DNA from: Candidatus Cloacimonas sp. 4484_275 | GTDB taxonomy: Bacteria; Cloacimonadota; Cloacimonadia; Cloacimonadales; TCS61 | Direction: 5' to 3' | Length of the DNA: 21,223 nt | NCBI GenBank assembly: GCA_002085205.1 | Contig: NATF01000016.1 | Span: 1-21,223 of the forward strand | Shown here: piece by piece, positions 7,731 to 15,289 of the stretch | Position numbering within the stretch: position 1 is the first letter of the stretch | Layout: the number at the start of each line of letters is the position of its first letter | The notes under the pieces: generated by a model | Seen by the model: only the letters and a program-made list of their open reading frames with translations | Databases searched by the model: none | What the model was told of the DNA's origin: nothing | Program-made: the position numbers and the translations under genes

Positions 7731-8558
7731 ATGAATATTGATAAAATAATAGAATTAAGTTTGGAAGAAGATTTATGGTATGGAGATGTTACTACCGATA
7801 ATTTAGGAATAGAAAACGAAATTTCAAAAGCTTATTTTTTGGCAAAAGAAAACGGTGTTTTGGCGGGAATTCAAATTGCCGAAAAGGTTTTCAAAAAGGT
7901 TGATGCGTCAATTGGTTTCAGAGCATTAAAAAAAGATGGAGACAAACTTTCGGCAGGAGATAGAATAGCGGAAATTTCGGGAAAATCGGCTTCCCTTCTG
8001 AAAGCGGAACGGGTAGCATTAAATTTTTTGCAAAGAATGAGTGGAATCGCTACCTTAACAAACAAATTTGTGGAGCGAATAGCTCCGTTTAAAGCAAAAC
8101 TTTTGGATACTCGCAAAACAACACCCGGTTTGCGTGAATTCGAGAAATACGCGGTTCGGGTTGGTGGCGGTTATAATCACCGATTCGGACTTTTTGACAT
8201 GGTTATGTTGAAAGAAAATCATATTCGAGCGGTCGGTTCCATTTCCGAAGCTGTAAACAGGATTAAAAACAGCACATATTCATATAAAATAGAAGTGGAA
8301 GTGACTAATCTGGAAGAATTGGAAGAAGCGGTAAAATGTAAGGTGGATAGGATTATGCTGGATAATATGTCGTTTTCGGAAATGCGAAAAGCGGTGGAAA
8401 AATATTCCGGAAAAGTGGAATTGGAGGCTTCCGGAAATGTAACTTTGGAAACCGTCGGCAAGATTGCGGAAACGGGAGTTGATTTCATATCCAGCGGCTC
8501 TTTGACGCATTCCTACAAATCGTTTGATATAAGCCTTCTATTTGAGGAGAGAAAATGA
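7731..8558 (+). CDS. nadC: Nicotinate-nucleotide pyrophosphorylase (quinolinate phosphoribosyltransferase)
   Basis: Converts quinolinate and PRPP to nicotinate mononucleotide, CO2 and pyrophosphate in de novo NAD synthesis. The 275 residues contain EEDLWYGDVTTD at the N-terminus, ERVALNFLQRMSGIAT, the active-site LDTRKTTPGLR, the signature YAVRVGGGYNHRFGLFDMVM with LKENHI, the IEVEV strand, LDNMS, LEASGNV and GVDFISSGSLTHS. Every substrate-binding block is present and length is normal. ATG 7731 follows AAGGA at a good distance. nadA and nadB are not in the window. The gene overlaps the zinc-ribbon gene by ATGA, so the two are probably co-translated. Confidence 0.96.
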   Translation: MNIDKIIELSLEEDLWYGDVTTDNLGIENEISKAYFLAKENGVLAGIQIAEKVFKKVDASIGFRALKKDGDKLSAGDRIAEISGKSASLLKAERVALNFLQRMSGIATLTNKFVERIAPFKAKLLDTRKTTPGLREFEKYAVRVGGGYNHRFGLFDMVMLKENHIRAVGSISEAVNRIKNSTYSYKIEVEVTNLEELEEAVKCKVDRIMLDNMSFSEMRKAVEKYSGKVELEASGNVTLETVGKIAETGVDFISSGSLTHSYKSFDISLLFEERK

Positions 8559-9268
8559 ATCAGCAACTGGAATTATTGATTAAAATGCAAAAATGCGACG
8601 ATATTATCGGCGAGAAAGAAAAATTGAAAAAAAAGTTACCCGAAGAATTAAACAGCCTGAAAGAAAATTTGAAAAAAGCCGTTCAGGAAGTTGAAGAAAG
8701 CAAAAAATTGTTGGAAGAAAATCTGAAAGCTCAGAATTTGAAAGAGATGGACATCAGAGAAAACAAAGATAAAATAGCAAAATATAAGAATCAATTGTTA
8801 ACCATCAAAACCAACAAGGAATACAAGGCTTTAAACAGTGAAATAAGCCATTTGGAAGCGGAAAATTCCCAAATAGACGATGAATTAATCGAGCTAATGG
8901 AAGAAGAATCTCAACTGCGGAAACAATTGAAAGAACGCGAAGAAGTTAAAAAAACGGCGGAAGATAACCTCAAAGCAAATGAGGATAAACTGAATAAAAA
9001 AATCGAGTCGGTTACGGCGGAAATAGAAAAGGTGCGAGAAGAGAGAAATTCATACGCAAAAAATTTACCGCGAAGCATTATCAAGCGTTATGCAGCTTTG
9101 ATAAAACATAAAAACAGAAAAGCGGTTGTTTTTAATGAAAATAACGCTTGTAGCGGTTGCGGATTTCAGATCAGACCGCAACTCGTAATAGAAATTAACG
9201 AGGGAAACCGAATTATCAGTTGTGAAAATTGCGGAAGAATACTTGTCGCAAAACCAAAAACGGATTAA
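8555..9268 (+). CDS. Coiled-coil C4-type zinc-ribbon protein (COG1579/DUF164 family)
   Basis: A 237-residue cytoplasmic protein. Residues ~5-165 are charged heptad-rich helices (many E/K with regular L/I), expected to form a long antiparallel coiled coil containing the family's ITTNKEYKAL-like stretch (here LTIKTNKEYKALNSEI). A C4 zinc ribbon follows: ACSGCG near residue 199 and SCENCG near 222. Most bacteria with this family have it as a single copy next to housekeeping genes; its role is poorly defined. It starts in an ATGA overlap with nadC and ends 9 bp before the RNase P RNA. The rnpB promoter probably lies within its last codons. Confidence 0.88.
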   Translation: MNQQLELLIKMQKCDDIIGEKEKLKKKLPEELNSLKENLKKAVQEVEESKKLLEENLKAQNLKEMDIRENKDKIAKYKNQLLTIKTNKEYKALNSEISHLEAENSQIDDELIELMEEESQLRKQLKEREEVKKTAEDNLKANEDKLNKKIESVTAEIEKVREERNSYAKNLPRSIIKRYAALIKHKNRKAVVFNENNACSGCGFQIRPQLVIEINEGNRIISCENCGRILVAKPKTD

Positions 9269-9271
9269 TTT
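9243..9271 (+). promoter_or_regulatory. Putative sigma70-type promoter of rnpB
   Basis: TTGTCG (9243-9248) and TAATTT (9266-9271) are separated by 17 bp and sit 6 nt before the first base of the RNase P P1 helix (9278). The -10 box overlaps the stop codon of the zinc-ribbon gene. Spacing fits well but both boxes are imperfect. Confidence 0.4.
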
Positions 9272-9277
9272 ATAAAT

Positions 9278-9697
9278 GTCAAAGAAGATAAAATGTCTGC
9301 TCCGCGTTCGTAAAGAATGCGGAGAGGAAAGTCCGAACACCGAAGGGCAGGATACTTCCTAACGGGAAGTCTCGGCGACGAGGAGAAAGCTCCACAGAAA
9401 ACAGACTACCTTGGGTTTTCTAGGAATTTTTTCCGAGAGAAACTCAGGGAAAAGGTGAAAAGGCGGTGTAAGAGACCACCGGTTTTCGGTGTGAACCGAA
9501 AAGCCAGGAAAGCCTTATCCGGTGCAATGCCAAATAGGAGAACTGGTTTGCCCGACCAAAATGTTCTCGGGTAGGCAGCTAAAATCGGTTCGCAAAAGGC
9601 GAATCTCAGTAGAGAATAGCGATATCCGATTCAGAGAAATAGACATTAAATTGCCTGTTAAGCAATTTACAGAATTCGGCTTATTATCTTCTTTGAC
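9278..9697 (+). ncRNA. rnpB: RNase P RNA, bacterial type A-like
   Basis: Catalytic RNA of RNase P, which removes 5' leaders from pre-tRNAs. The ends form a perfect 14-bp P1 helix: GTCAAAGAAGATAA (9278-9291) with TTATCTTCTTTGAC (9684-9697). P3 is a 10-bp hairpin (9300-9309 with 9315-9324, loop GTAAA, one G-T pair). The universally conserved core strands are both present: GAGGAAAGTCCG (CR-I, 9324-9335) and ACAGAATTCGGCTTA (CR-V, 9669-9683). Between them are GAAAGCTCCACAGAAA and GTAAGAGACCACCGG, also typical. The ~420-nt length is normal or slightly long. Two open reading frames inside this region are chance products of the RNA gene. recJ begins 37 bp downstream. The RNA looks intact, unlike several nearby protein genes. 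Confidence 0.95.
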
Positions 9698-9734
9698 GCA
9701 AATTTATTTTTTGAAAAAAGATTAAGGAAAATAG

Positions 9735-11453
9735 ATGCATAAAAGATGGAATATTGCCGAACCGCTGAATGAAGTTCAGCTTGCTTTAATGCAAAAAATA
9801 AGTTCGGAAATCAAATGTCCGGATCTGATTGCCGAATTGCTTGTCCGAAAAGGTTTAACCAATATAGACGAAATTAATAAATTCTTTCACCCCGACCTTT
9901 CCGATTCTCATGATCCGTTCCTGTTTAGAGATATGGAAAAAGCAACCGAAAGGATTATTAAGGCAATTAAAGATAAAGAAAAAATAACCATTTACGGCGA
10001 TTATGATGTGGATGGAACAACTTCTACCGCACTTCTTTTTCTGGGATTGAAAAAGGTGGGTGCCATCATAGATTTTTATATTCCGCATCGAATGATTGAC
10101 GGTTACGGATTGTCTTTGAGCGGCGTGGAACAGTTAAAAGAACGAGGCACTAATTTGATTATCAGCGTTGATTGCGGAATTAATGCTTTGGAAGAAGTGG
10201 ATGAAATCAATGAATTGGGAATGGATATCATCATTACCGATCATCACAATCCGCAAGAAATTTTACCGAACGCTTATGCGATAATCAATCCCAAAGTGAA
10301 AGATGAAACTTATCCTTATGATAAACTTGCCGGCGTAGGAGTTGCGTACAAATTGCTTATTGCCGTTTATCACAAACTAAATCTTGATTCAAACGAGCTT
10401 GTGAATAAATATATTGATTTGGTTGCTCTCGGAACAATTGCGGATATTGTTCCGCTTACGGGAGAAAACAGAATTTTTGCCAGCATCGGCTTGGAACGAT
10501 TGATTCATAAAAAGAATATCGGTTTGAATGCTCTGATAAACATTGCGGGACTTTCTCAGAAAAAATTGAATTCCAGCGATATTGTTTTTGGAATTGCGCC
10601 GCGATTAAACGCCGCCGGCAGAATGGGAAGCGCTCTGCGTGCCGTGGAACTTTTGGTGGCAACGGACGAAGAAAAAAGCCAGGAACTTGCCGAAATTATC
10701 GAACGGGAAAATTCTTTGCGTCAACAAATTGACCAGCGAACTTTTGAAGAAGCTTGTGAAATCATTGAAAAAAAATACAAAGATTTTGATAACACTTTTT
10801 GCATCGTTGTTTCATCCGACGATTGGCATCCGGGAGTGATTGGAATCGTGGCTTCCAAGTTAGTGGAAAAATATTATCGTCCCGCTATTATGATTTCTTT
10901 CAAAGACGGAATGGGAAGCGGTTCAGGTAGGAGTATTCCCGATTTTGATTTGTTTGAAGCATTGGATAATGTGAGCAACTGTTTGGTTACTTTCGGCGGT
11001 CATAAATATGCAGCCGGACTTTCCATTCTAATGGAATATGTGGATAGTTTTGAGAATAGATTACAAAAATTTGCCAAATCGCACATCACTTCCGAACAGT
11101 TAATTCCCGCTCTGAATATCGATATGAAATTGGAATTATACGATATTAACGATCATCTTTTGGAATGGCTCAATATGTTTGCTCCGTTTGGTCCGAGCAA
11201 TATGAAACCAACTTTTTACACGGAAAAGGTAATGGTAGTCGGTTTTCCGTATAATGTCGGCAAAAATCATCTTAAACTAAAAGTAATGAAAGACGGTTGC
11301 GTTCTCGATCTCATCGGTTTTAATTTGGGCGATTTTCTTCCTTTTCTGAAAAAAGGTTCTTACATAAATATTGCCTATTCTCTCGAATTTAACAAATGGC
11401 AAGGCAGAACAACCATTCAAGGCAAACTGAAGGATATTGTTTGTCTGAAATAA
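9735..11453 (+). CDS. recJ: Single-stranded-DNA-specific exonuclease RecJ
   Basis: 5'-3' single-strand DNA exonuclease of the DHH phosphoesterase superfamily, acting in recombination, base-excision and mismatch repair. The 572 residues carry DHH-domain motif I YGDYDVDG (about residues 87-94), SVDCG (~146), the DHH triplet ITDHH (D169-H171), ALGTIADIVPL and APRLNAAGRMG. The DHHA1 domain contains GSGSGRSIPDFDLFEAL near 395 and TFGGHKYAAG near 420. A C-terminal OB-like region ends in GRTTIQGKLKDI. Length and motif order are normal. An AAGGAAA site precedes ATG 9735. The lipoprotein gene starts 2 bp after its stop. Confidence 0.96.
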   Translation: MHKRWNIAEPLNEVQLALMQKISSEIKCPDLIAELLVRKGLTNIDEINKFFHPDLSDSHDPFLFRDMEKATERIIKAIKDKEKITIYGDYDVDGTTSTALLFLGLKKVGAIIDFYIPHRMIDGYGLSLSGVEQLKERGTNLIISVDCGINALEEVDEINELGMDIIITDHHNPQEILPNAYAIINPKVKDETYPYDKLAGVGVAYKLLIAVYHKLNLDSNELVNKYIDLVALGTIADIVPLTGENRIFASIGLERLIHKKNIGLNALINIAGLSQKKLNSSDIVFGIAPRLNAAGRMGSALRAVELLVATDEEKSQELAEIIERENSLRQQIDQRTFEEACEIIEKKYKDFDNTFCIVVSSDDWHPGVIGIVASKLVEKYYRPAIMISFKDGMGSGSGRSIPDFDLFEALDNVSNCLVTFGGHKYAAGLSILMEYVDSFENRLQKFAKSHITSEQLIPALNIDMKLELYDINDHLLEWLNMFAPFGPSNMKPTFYTEKVMVVGFPYNVGKNHLKLKVMKDGCVLDLIGFNLGDFLPFLKKGSYINIAYSLEFNKWQGRTTIQGKLKDIVCLK

Positions 11454-11455
11454 TT

Positions 11456-12136
11456 ATGAAGCGATTAAAATTATTTTTTGTTTTTTCAGTTAGCGCTTTG
11501 GTTTTTGCTTGTGCCGTTTTAGTTCAAGAAAACAACCGAAATACAATTCCCCGAAAGTTAAACATAAAATATGAAATTGTTCCTTCCTTTGTTCCTCAAA
11601 AATGTTGTTTTTCTCCGAAAGAGGAGACAGTTTTCCTTTGGGAAAAAAATTCTTAAAAATTTGATACGGAAGGAAGATTGATAACGGATTTTGAATTTCT
11701 TAGTTTGTCCACTCCCACACTTTTTGATGTTTCCGCAGATGAAACATTCTATATCTATGATGATAACCGTAAGGAAATCGTTGTTCTCAGCAGTTTAACG
11801 GGAGAGGAATCTTTTGCGTTCGGCAGATTTGTTTTTGCGAATCCTACTCAATTAACCGTTTCGCGGAATTATGTGACCGTTTATGAAAAAGATGAGAATA
11901 TTTCCCATGTTTTTAATATTCTCGGACAATTTGAAGAAGATATTGAGGGAAATGTTCAGTTTGAAGAAAATCAGCGCTTTGTTTTGAAAAAATTTTATTT
12001 CGAGAGTTTTGTTGGCAAAAAGAAATTTGCGGTTGCTCCTTATTCGTGGAACGATTTTCTAATAAAAAACGGATATTTTGTTTTATCTTCCGACGAGAAA
12101 GTTTTAATTGCCGAAATGGAATATGAAAAAAGATAA
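11456..12136 (+). pseudogene. Putative lipoprotein with beta-propeller-like repeats, interrupted by one in-frame stop
   Basis: From ATG 11456 the frame encodes a basic start, a hydrophobic segment and a possible lipobox LVFAC (about residues 14-18). It then meets TAA at 11654-11656. The very same frame continues at once as KFDTEGRLITDFEF and stays open to 12136. Phrases such as VFLWEKN, KFDTEGRL and FYIYDDNRKEIVVLS look like NHL/WD-type blades, so one continuous ~226-codon gene with a single nonsense codon is the simplest reading. The change could be a true mutation or a base-calling error. It starts 2 bp after recJ and overlaps lnt by 14 bp. The function is unknown to me. It is a candidate substrate for the adjacent Lnt. 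Confidence 0.6.
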
Positions 12137-13622
12137 TTTTTTTAGCAGATCATATTTGATTAAACCGTTTTTATCGGCTTTGATGCTCGGTTTATCGCGA
12201 TTGCCGCTTCATCTCGGATTTCTGGTTTTTTTCGGTTTTATTCCGTTGCTGTCCTTTTTTGCGGAGAAACCTTCCGTTAAGAGAACGATTTTTGCGGCTT
12301 TAACCTTTAGCACGGTTTATACGGCGGTAACTTTACATTGGATTTCACTTGTTACCGTTGGCGGTTTTTTGGGAATGTTTATCCTTTTCGGATTGTATTT
12401 TTCCATTCTTTTTGTTTTGATAAATGTTGTACAGAAAAAATTGCCGAAAATGCGGTTTCCGATTTTCGTAACTTTTTGGATGTCTTTTGAATATTTGCAG
12501 AATTTTGGGGAATTTCGTTTTCCCTGGTTTGATGTCGGTTATTCGCTTTCCGATTTTCTCGTTTTGCTTCAGCTTGCCGATATCGGAGGAATTTATCTGC
12601 TATCTGTTTTAATTATCACCGCAAATATTTTAATCTATCGAGCAAGCGTTCATCCGAAAAAAAACATATTAATCCTTTTTATTTTGTCGGGAATTTGGTT
12701 CGGTTATGGAATTTGGCGGTTACAAACGCTTGATTTGGAACAAAGAAAAGAAAAAGTTGCTATCGTCCAAGTAAGCATTCCTCAGCATTTGAAATGGAAA
12801 AAAAGTTATGTGGATACAACTCTCGCGCTTTATTCGGAATACACAAAAAAAGCGGCGGAAGAAAAGCCAAAACTTGTGATTTTGCCCGAATCCGCAATTC
12901 CCGCTTATGTCGAAAAACAAACGGGTTACAAGAATTTCGTAAAAAATCTGGCGCGTGAGAATCATACGAATATCTTTTTGGGATTTCCGCATTATGAAAC
13001 GGCAAAACCACCTTATCCGTTCAGATTCAAATTTTATAACGCCGCTACCGAAGTGGATTCCACCGGTAAATTCCTTCCTTTGTATTACAAAAATATTCTT
13101 GTTCCGTTTGGGGAAAGAATTCCGTTTTTAAAGGTTTTTCCATTTCTTTGGAAATTGAATTTCGGACAAGCAAACTGGGAATATGGGAAGAAGCAGGCAT
13201 TTTATGAAATCAACGGATTAAAATTTTCTCCTCTCATCTGTTTTGAAATCGCTTTTCCTGAACTAACTGCGAGAATGGTTCGTCATAATGTGGATTTTAT
13301 CGTAAATATAACTAATGATGCTTGGTTTAAGAAATCTGCGGGAACTTATCAACATGCGATGATGACAAAGTTTCGGGCGGTGGAGACGAGAAAGCAAATT
13401 TTTCGCGCGGCAAATACCGGATATTCGCTAATTATTTCTCCGACCGGTAAAATTTTGAAGAAAATAGGATTATATGAAAAAAATATAATCTCCGATAACA
13501 TTCTGATTTGCGAAAAAAAATCCGTCTTTACAAAATATCTTTATCGATTTCCTTTGGTCTTTGTTTTGGGAGCGGGATTTTTTGTGGTAATATTTTTTTT
13601 GAAAATTTGGATGATCAGATGA
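12123..13622 (+). CDS. lnt: Apolipoprotein N-acyltransferase
   Basis: Inner-membrane enzyme that N-acylates the lipidated cysteine of apolipoproteins, the last step of lipoprotein maturation in diderms. The 499 residues have about six N-terminal membrane helices (residues ~15-195), including FPWFDVGYSLSD, a periplasmic nitrilase-type domain, and a C-terminal helix (~475-497). The catalytic triad is visible: E256 in LPESAIP, K323 in YYKNILVPFGE and C373 in ICFEIAFPEL. The conserved NITNDAWF and QHAMMTKFRAVETR follow. ATG 12123 is preferred over an upstream TTG (12108), because both lie inside the preceding gene and ATG gives the usual MKK start. It is intact, and its presence supports a diderm cell. 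Confidence 0.94.
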   Translation: MKKDNFFSRSYLIKPFLSALMLGLSRLPLHLGFLVFFGFIPLLSFFAEKPSVKRTIFAALTFSTVYTAVTLHWISLVTVGGFLGMFILFGLYFSILFVLINVVQKKLPKMRFPIFVTFWMSFEYLQNFGEFRFPWFDVGYSLSDFLVLLQLADIGGIYLLSVLIITANILIYRASVHPKKNILILFILSGIWFGYGIWRLQTLDLEQRKEKVAIVQVSIPQHLKWKKSYVDTTLALYSEYTKKAAEEKPKLVILPESAIPAYVEKQTGYKNFVKNLARENHTNIFLGFPHYETAKPPYPFRFKFYNAATEVDSTGKFLPLYYKNILVPFGERIPFLKVFPFLWKLNFGQANWEYGKKQAFYEINGLKFSPLICFEIAFPELTARMVRHNVDFIVNITNDAWFKKSAGTYQHAMMTKFRAVETRKQIFRAANTGYSLIISPTGKILKKIGLYEKNIISDNILICEKKSVFTKYLYRFPLVFVLGAGFFVVIFFLKIWMIR

Positions 13623-13663
13623 AAGCAATTGGTTCGAGACGAGAGAAAAATTTGTAAATAGTT

Positions 13664-13844
13664 ATGAAAAAATATTATTATACGATTGGTGAAGTTTGTA
13701 ACTTGTTAGGTTTGAAACCGCATGTACTTCGCTATTGGGAAAAAGAATTTCCGCAACTTCATCCCAAGAAATCGAAAAGCCCGAACCAAAGAGGAAATTA
13801 TTAAAAAACTAAAGGCAATAAAAGAATTGCTGACACGCCGTTAA
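13664..13844 (+). pseudogene. MerR-family transcriptional regulator, internal deletion
   Basis: From ATG 13664 the frame gives a clear MerR winged-helix DNA-binding start: YYTIGEVCNLLGLKPHVLRY, then WEKEFPQLHPKKSKSPNQR, then stops at 13802-13804. An overlapping frame (from about 13788) reads KEEIIKKLKAIKELLTRR and stops at 13844, a good C-terminal helix for such a protein. MerR proteins with this HTH normally continue with a helical segment (RLY..., about 50 residues) between these pieces. An out-of-frame deletion near 13788-13793 therefore explains the data. The family member here is the RYWE-FPQL-PKKS type, found near housekeeping genes in many bacteria. Its effector is unknown. Confidence 0.75.
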
Positions 13845-13866
13845 CAAATCTTAAATTGAAAATATT

Positions 13867-14373
13867 TTAAAATTCAATTCCCTTTCTTGCTTGCACTCCT
13901 TTTTGGAAATAATGTTTAATTTCTCTCATTTCCGTAACGAGGTCTGCTTTTTCAATCGCTTCTTTCGACGCATATCGTCCGGTCATTACGATTTCGGCAT
14001 CACTTTTGAGTTCCATCAAATAAAATTGTTTTTCCTTTGGTAAAAGTTTCCAGGCAATCGCCACATTAATTTCATCGATTACCACCAAATCGTATTTGTT
14101 CGATTTGATAACTTGTTCCGCTTTTTGGTAAGCTTTTTCCGCTTCCTCGAAATCTATTTTTGCCGGATTTTCCGGGTCGATTAGCTTGTCTGTTCCGAAT
14201 TGAAAAATATCAATATTTCTCTGTTGCGACAAAAATTTTATCTCACCGTAAGCAAAATTCTTTTTCATAAATTGGATTAAACAAACCCTTTTTTGGTTTC
14301 CCAGAGCGCGAATTATCAAACCGAGCGCAGCGGTCGTTTTCCCTTTTCCGTTACCTGTATAAATATGAATCAT
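13867..14373 (-). CDS. cobO: Cob(I)alamin adenosyltransferase, CobO/BtuR type
   Basis: Transfers the adenosyl group of ATP to cob(I)alamin/corrinoids to make the coenzyme form, in the cytoplasm. The 168 residues begin MIHIYTGNGKGKTTAALG, a P-loop of the CobA/CobO type at residues 7-14. They contain YDLVVIDEINVAI (Walker B-like), EIVMTGRYA, ADLVTEMREIKHYF and the ending GVQARKGIEF. ATG 14373 is chosen because AGAGGT lies about 8 nt upstream; a GTG at 14391 adds six unlikely residues. No other corrinoid gene is in the window, so it may serve salvage or adenosylcobalamin enzymes encoded elsewhere. It converges on the merR remnant with only 22 bp between them. Confidence 0.93.
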   Translation of the reverse strand: MIHIYTGNGKGKTTAALGLIIRALGNQKRVCLIQFMKKNFAYGEIKFLSQQRNIDIFQFGTDKLIDPENPAKIDFEEAEKAYQKAEQVIKSNKYDLVVIDEINVAIAWKLLPKEKQFYLMELKSDAEIVMTGRYASKEAIEKADLVTEMREIKHYFQKGVQARKGIEF

Positions 14374-14391
14374 TGAAAATACCTCTTTCAC

Positions 14392-14571
14392 TTTTTTTTA
14401 TCGCTCGGAAAGTACGATAATTCTGTCAATAAAGTTCTGAAAATAAAGAAAAATATTAAGCAAGTTAATTTGAAAAAATTGACAGCCGGGGAAAGAGATT
14501 TCTTTTTAAACAAAAAAGTTCGGAGTTTTCCGAAAAGATAAATAATAAATTAAAAATACAAGGAGAAAAAG
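14392..14571. other. AT-rich divergent intergenic region with a small hairpin
   Basis: This 180-bp gap separates cobO (minus) from the small plus-strand gene and must hold both promoters. A consensus TTGACA occurs at about 14479-14484 on the plus strand, but I see no convincing -10 box at the right distance. A short hairpin, TTCGGA (14519-14524) with TCCGAA (14529-14534) and loop GTTT, lies in the leader of the plus-strand gene. Nothing else is recognisable; a cobalamin riboswitch was looked for and not seen. Confidence 0.35.
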
Positions 14572-14781
14572 ATGAGAATTATTGAAATCGAAAGAGGAAT
14601 TTACATTAATATCGACAATGTTTTCAAAATCGAATTAGTTCGAATCGAAAAGAGCGAAAAATGTTATTGGAAATTTTACAGTGCCGATGAAAACAATTAT
14701 GCCATCAGCAAAGAATTCGACGATGTTTCGGAAGCGAGAGAATGGCTTTCCATGCAATCCATGAGAGCAATTTTTGATTGA
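14572..14781 (+). CDS. Small protein of unknown function
   Basis: A 69-residue protein preceded by AAGGAG at an ideal distance from ATG 14572, which supports real translation. It starts MRIIEIERGIYINIDNVFKI, has a beta-strand-like middle containing CYWKFYSADENNYAISKEF, and ends with a helix (DDVSEAREWLSMQSM). The pattern of strands then one helix suggests a compact alpha/beta domain. There is no signal peptide or membrane segment. I do not recognise a family. It overlaps the 3' end of the minus-strand pgeF by 77 bp, which is suspicious because that pgeF end is aberrant. The rearrangement seems to have brought the two genes together, and this gene appears to be the intact one. Confidence 0.6.
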   Translation: MRIIEIERGIYINIDNVFKIELVRIEKSEKCYWKFYSADENNYAISKEFDDVSEAREWLSMQSMRAIFD

Positions 14782-15277
14782 TTTCGGTGGAATCGACAAA
14801 ATTATTAAAAGTAATTTCATCAACGGAATAACATTGTTCACAAATTGCCGGACCGAGTTTTACAAAGATATTTTTCGGTTGGCAATGGAAATCGATTATC
14901 ATTGATTTTAGTGTATTTGAAATAATGTTTTTTCGGGTTCCCTCTCTGCCGGAATGCACTGCGGCAATGATTTTTTTTACCTGATCAAACATAAGTATCG
15001 GAACGCAATCCGCCGATTTAACAGCTAAAAAGATATTGTTTTCGTCTGTTATCAATGCATCGGCAAAAGGAATTTCTTTTGAATCGATTCCCGCTCCTAC
15101 ATTATTTTTTTGAACTATACGAACAAGATTGCTGTGCGTTTGTTCAGCCAAGATAATTCTATTGGTGTAAATCGCAAATCTTCCCAATTGTATTTTCTCA
15201 TTATTTTTTAATGATGAAAGAGATAAATTTTTATCACCAAACCAATAGAATATTTTCGAAAGATTTGTTTTTGTCAT
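14705..15277 (-). pseudogene. pgeF: PgeF/YfiH-type polyphenol oxidase-laccase domain protein, C-terminally truncated
   Basis: Member of the multicopper-oxidase-like YfiH family, linked to peptidoglycan amino-acid editing and to purine nucleoside hydrolysis or phosphorolysis in other bacteria. From ATG 15277 the conserved metal ligands are visible: H48 (EQTHSN), C91 (KSADCVPIL) and H108 (AAVHSGREGT), then GPAICEQCYSVDE. After about residue 165 the sequence no longer resembles the family. The last ~25 residues are simply the antisense of the neighbouring 69-residue gene, and the expected C-terminal FFSYRRD-type region (roughly 60-70 residues) is missing. Family length is about 230-270, against 190 here. 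A deletion with a junction near 14782 explains this. It starts 12 bp after the stop of the DUF697 gene, so the two formed an operon. Confidence 0.8.
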
Positions 15278-15289
15278 ATACTTGAAATT

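Noticed and set aside
7570..7734. 54-codon open reading frame starting at ATG 7570 between the small conserved gene and nadC
   Set aside because: It overlaps the previous gene and reads straight through a strong terminator stem; the AAGGAG upstream is too far and no family is recognisable.
9317..9725. Two open reading frames (9317-9574 and 9522-9725)
   Set aside because: Both lie within or across the RNase P RNA, whose paired ends and conserved core strands are clear; the predicted proteins resemble nothing.
11654..11656. Stop-codon reassignment (TAA read as an amino acid)
   Set aside because: TAA is the natural stop of many intact genes in the window, including etfB, recJ and dnaK.
13845..13866. 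Bidirectional terminator between the merR remnant and cobO
   Set aside because: Only short AT-only inverted arms (AATTGAA/TTCAATT) are present, too weak to call.
14392..14571. Cobalamin riboswitch upstream of cobO
   Set aside because: No B12-box-like conserved segment or suitable multi-stem architecture was seen on the minus strand of this gap.
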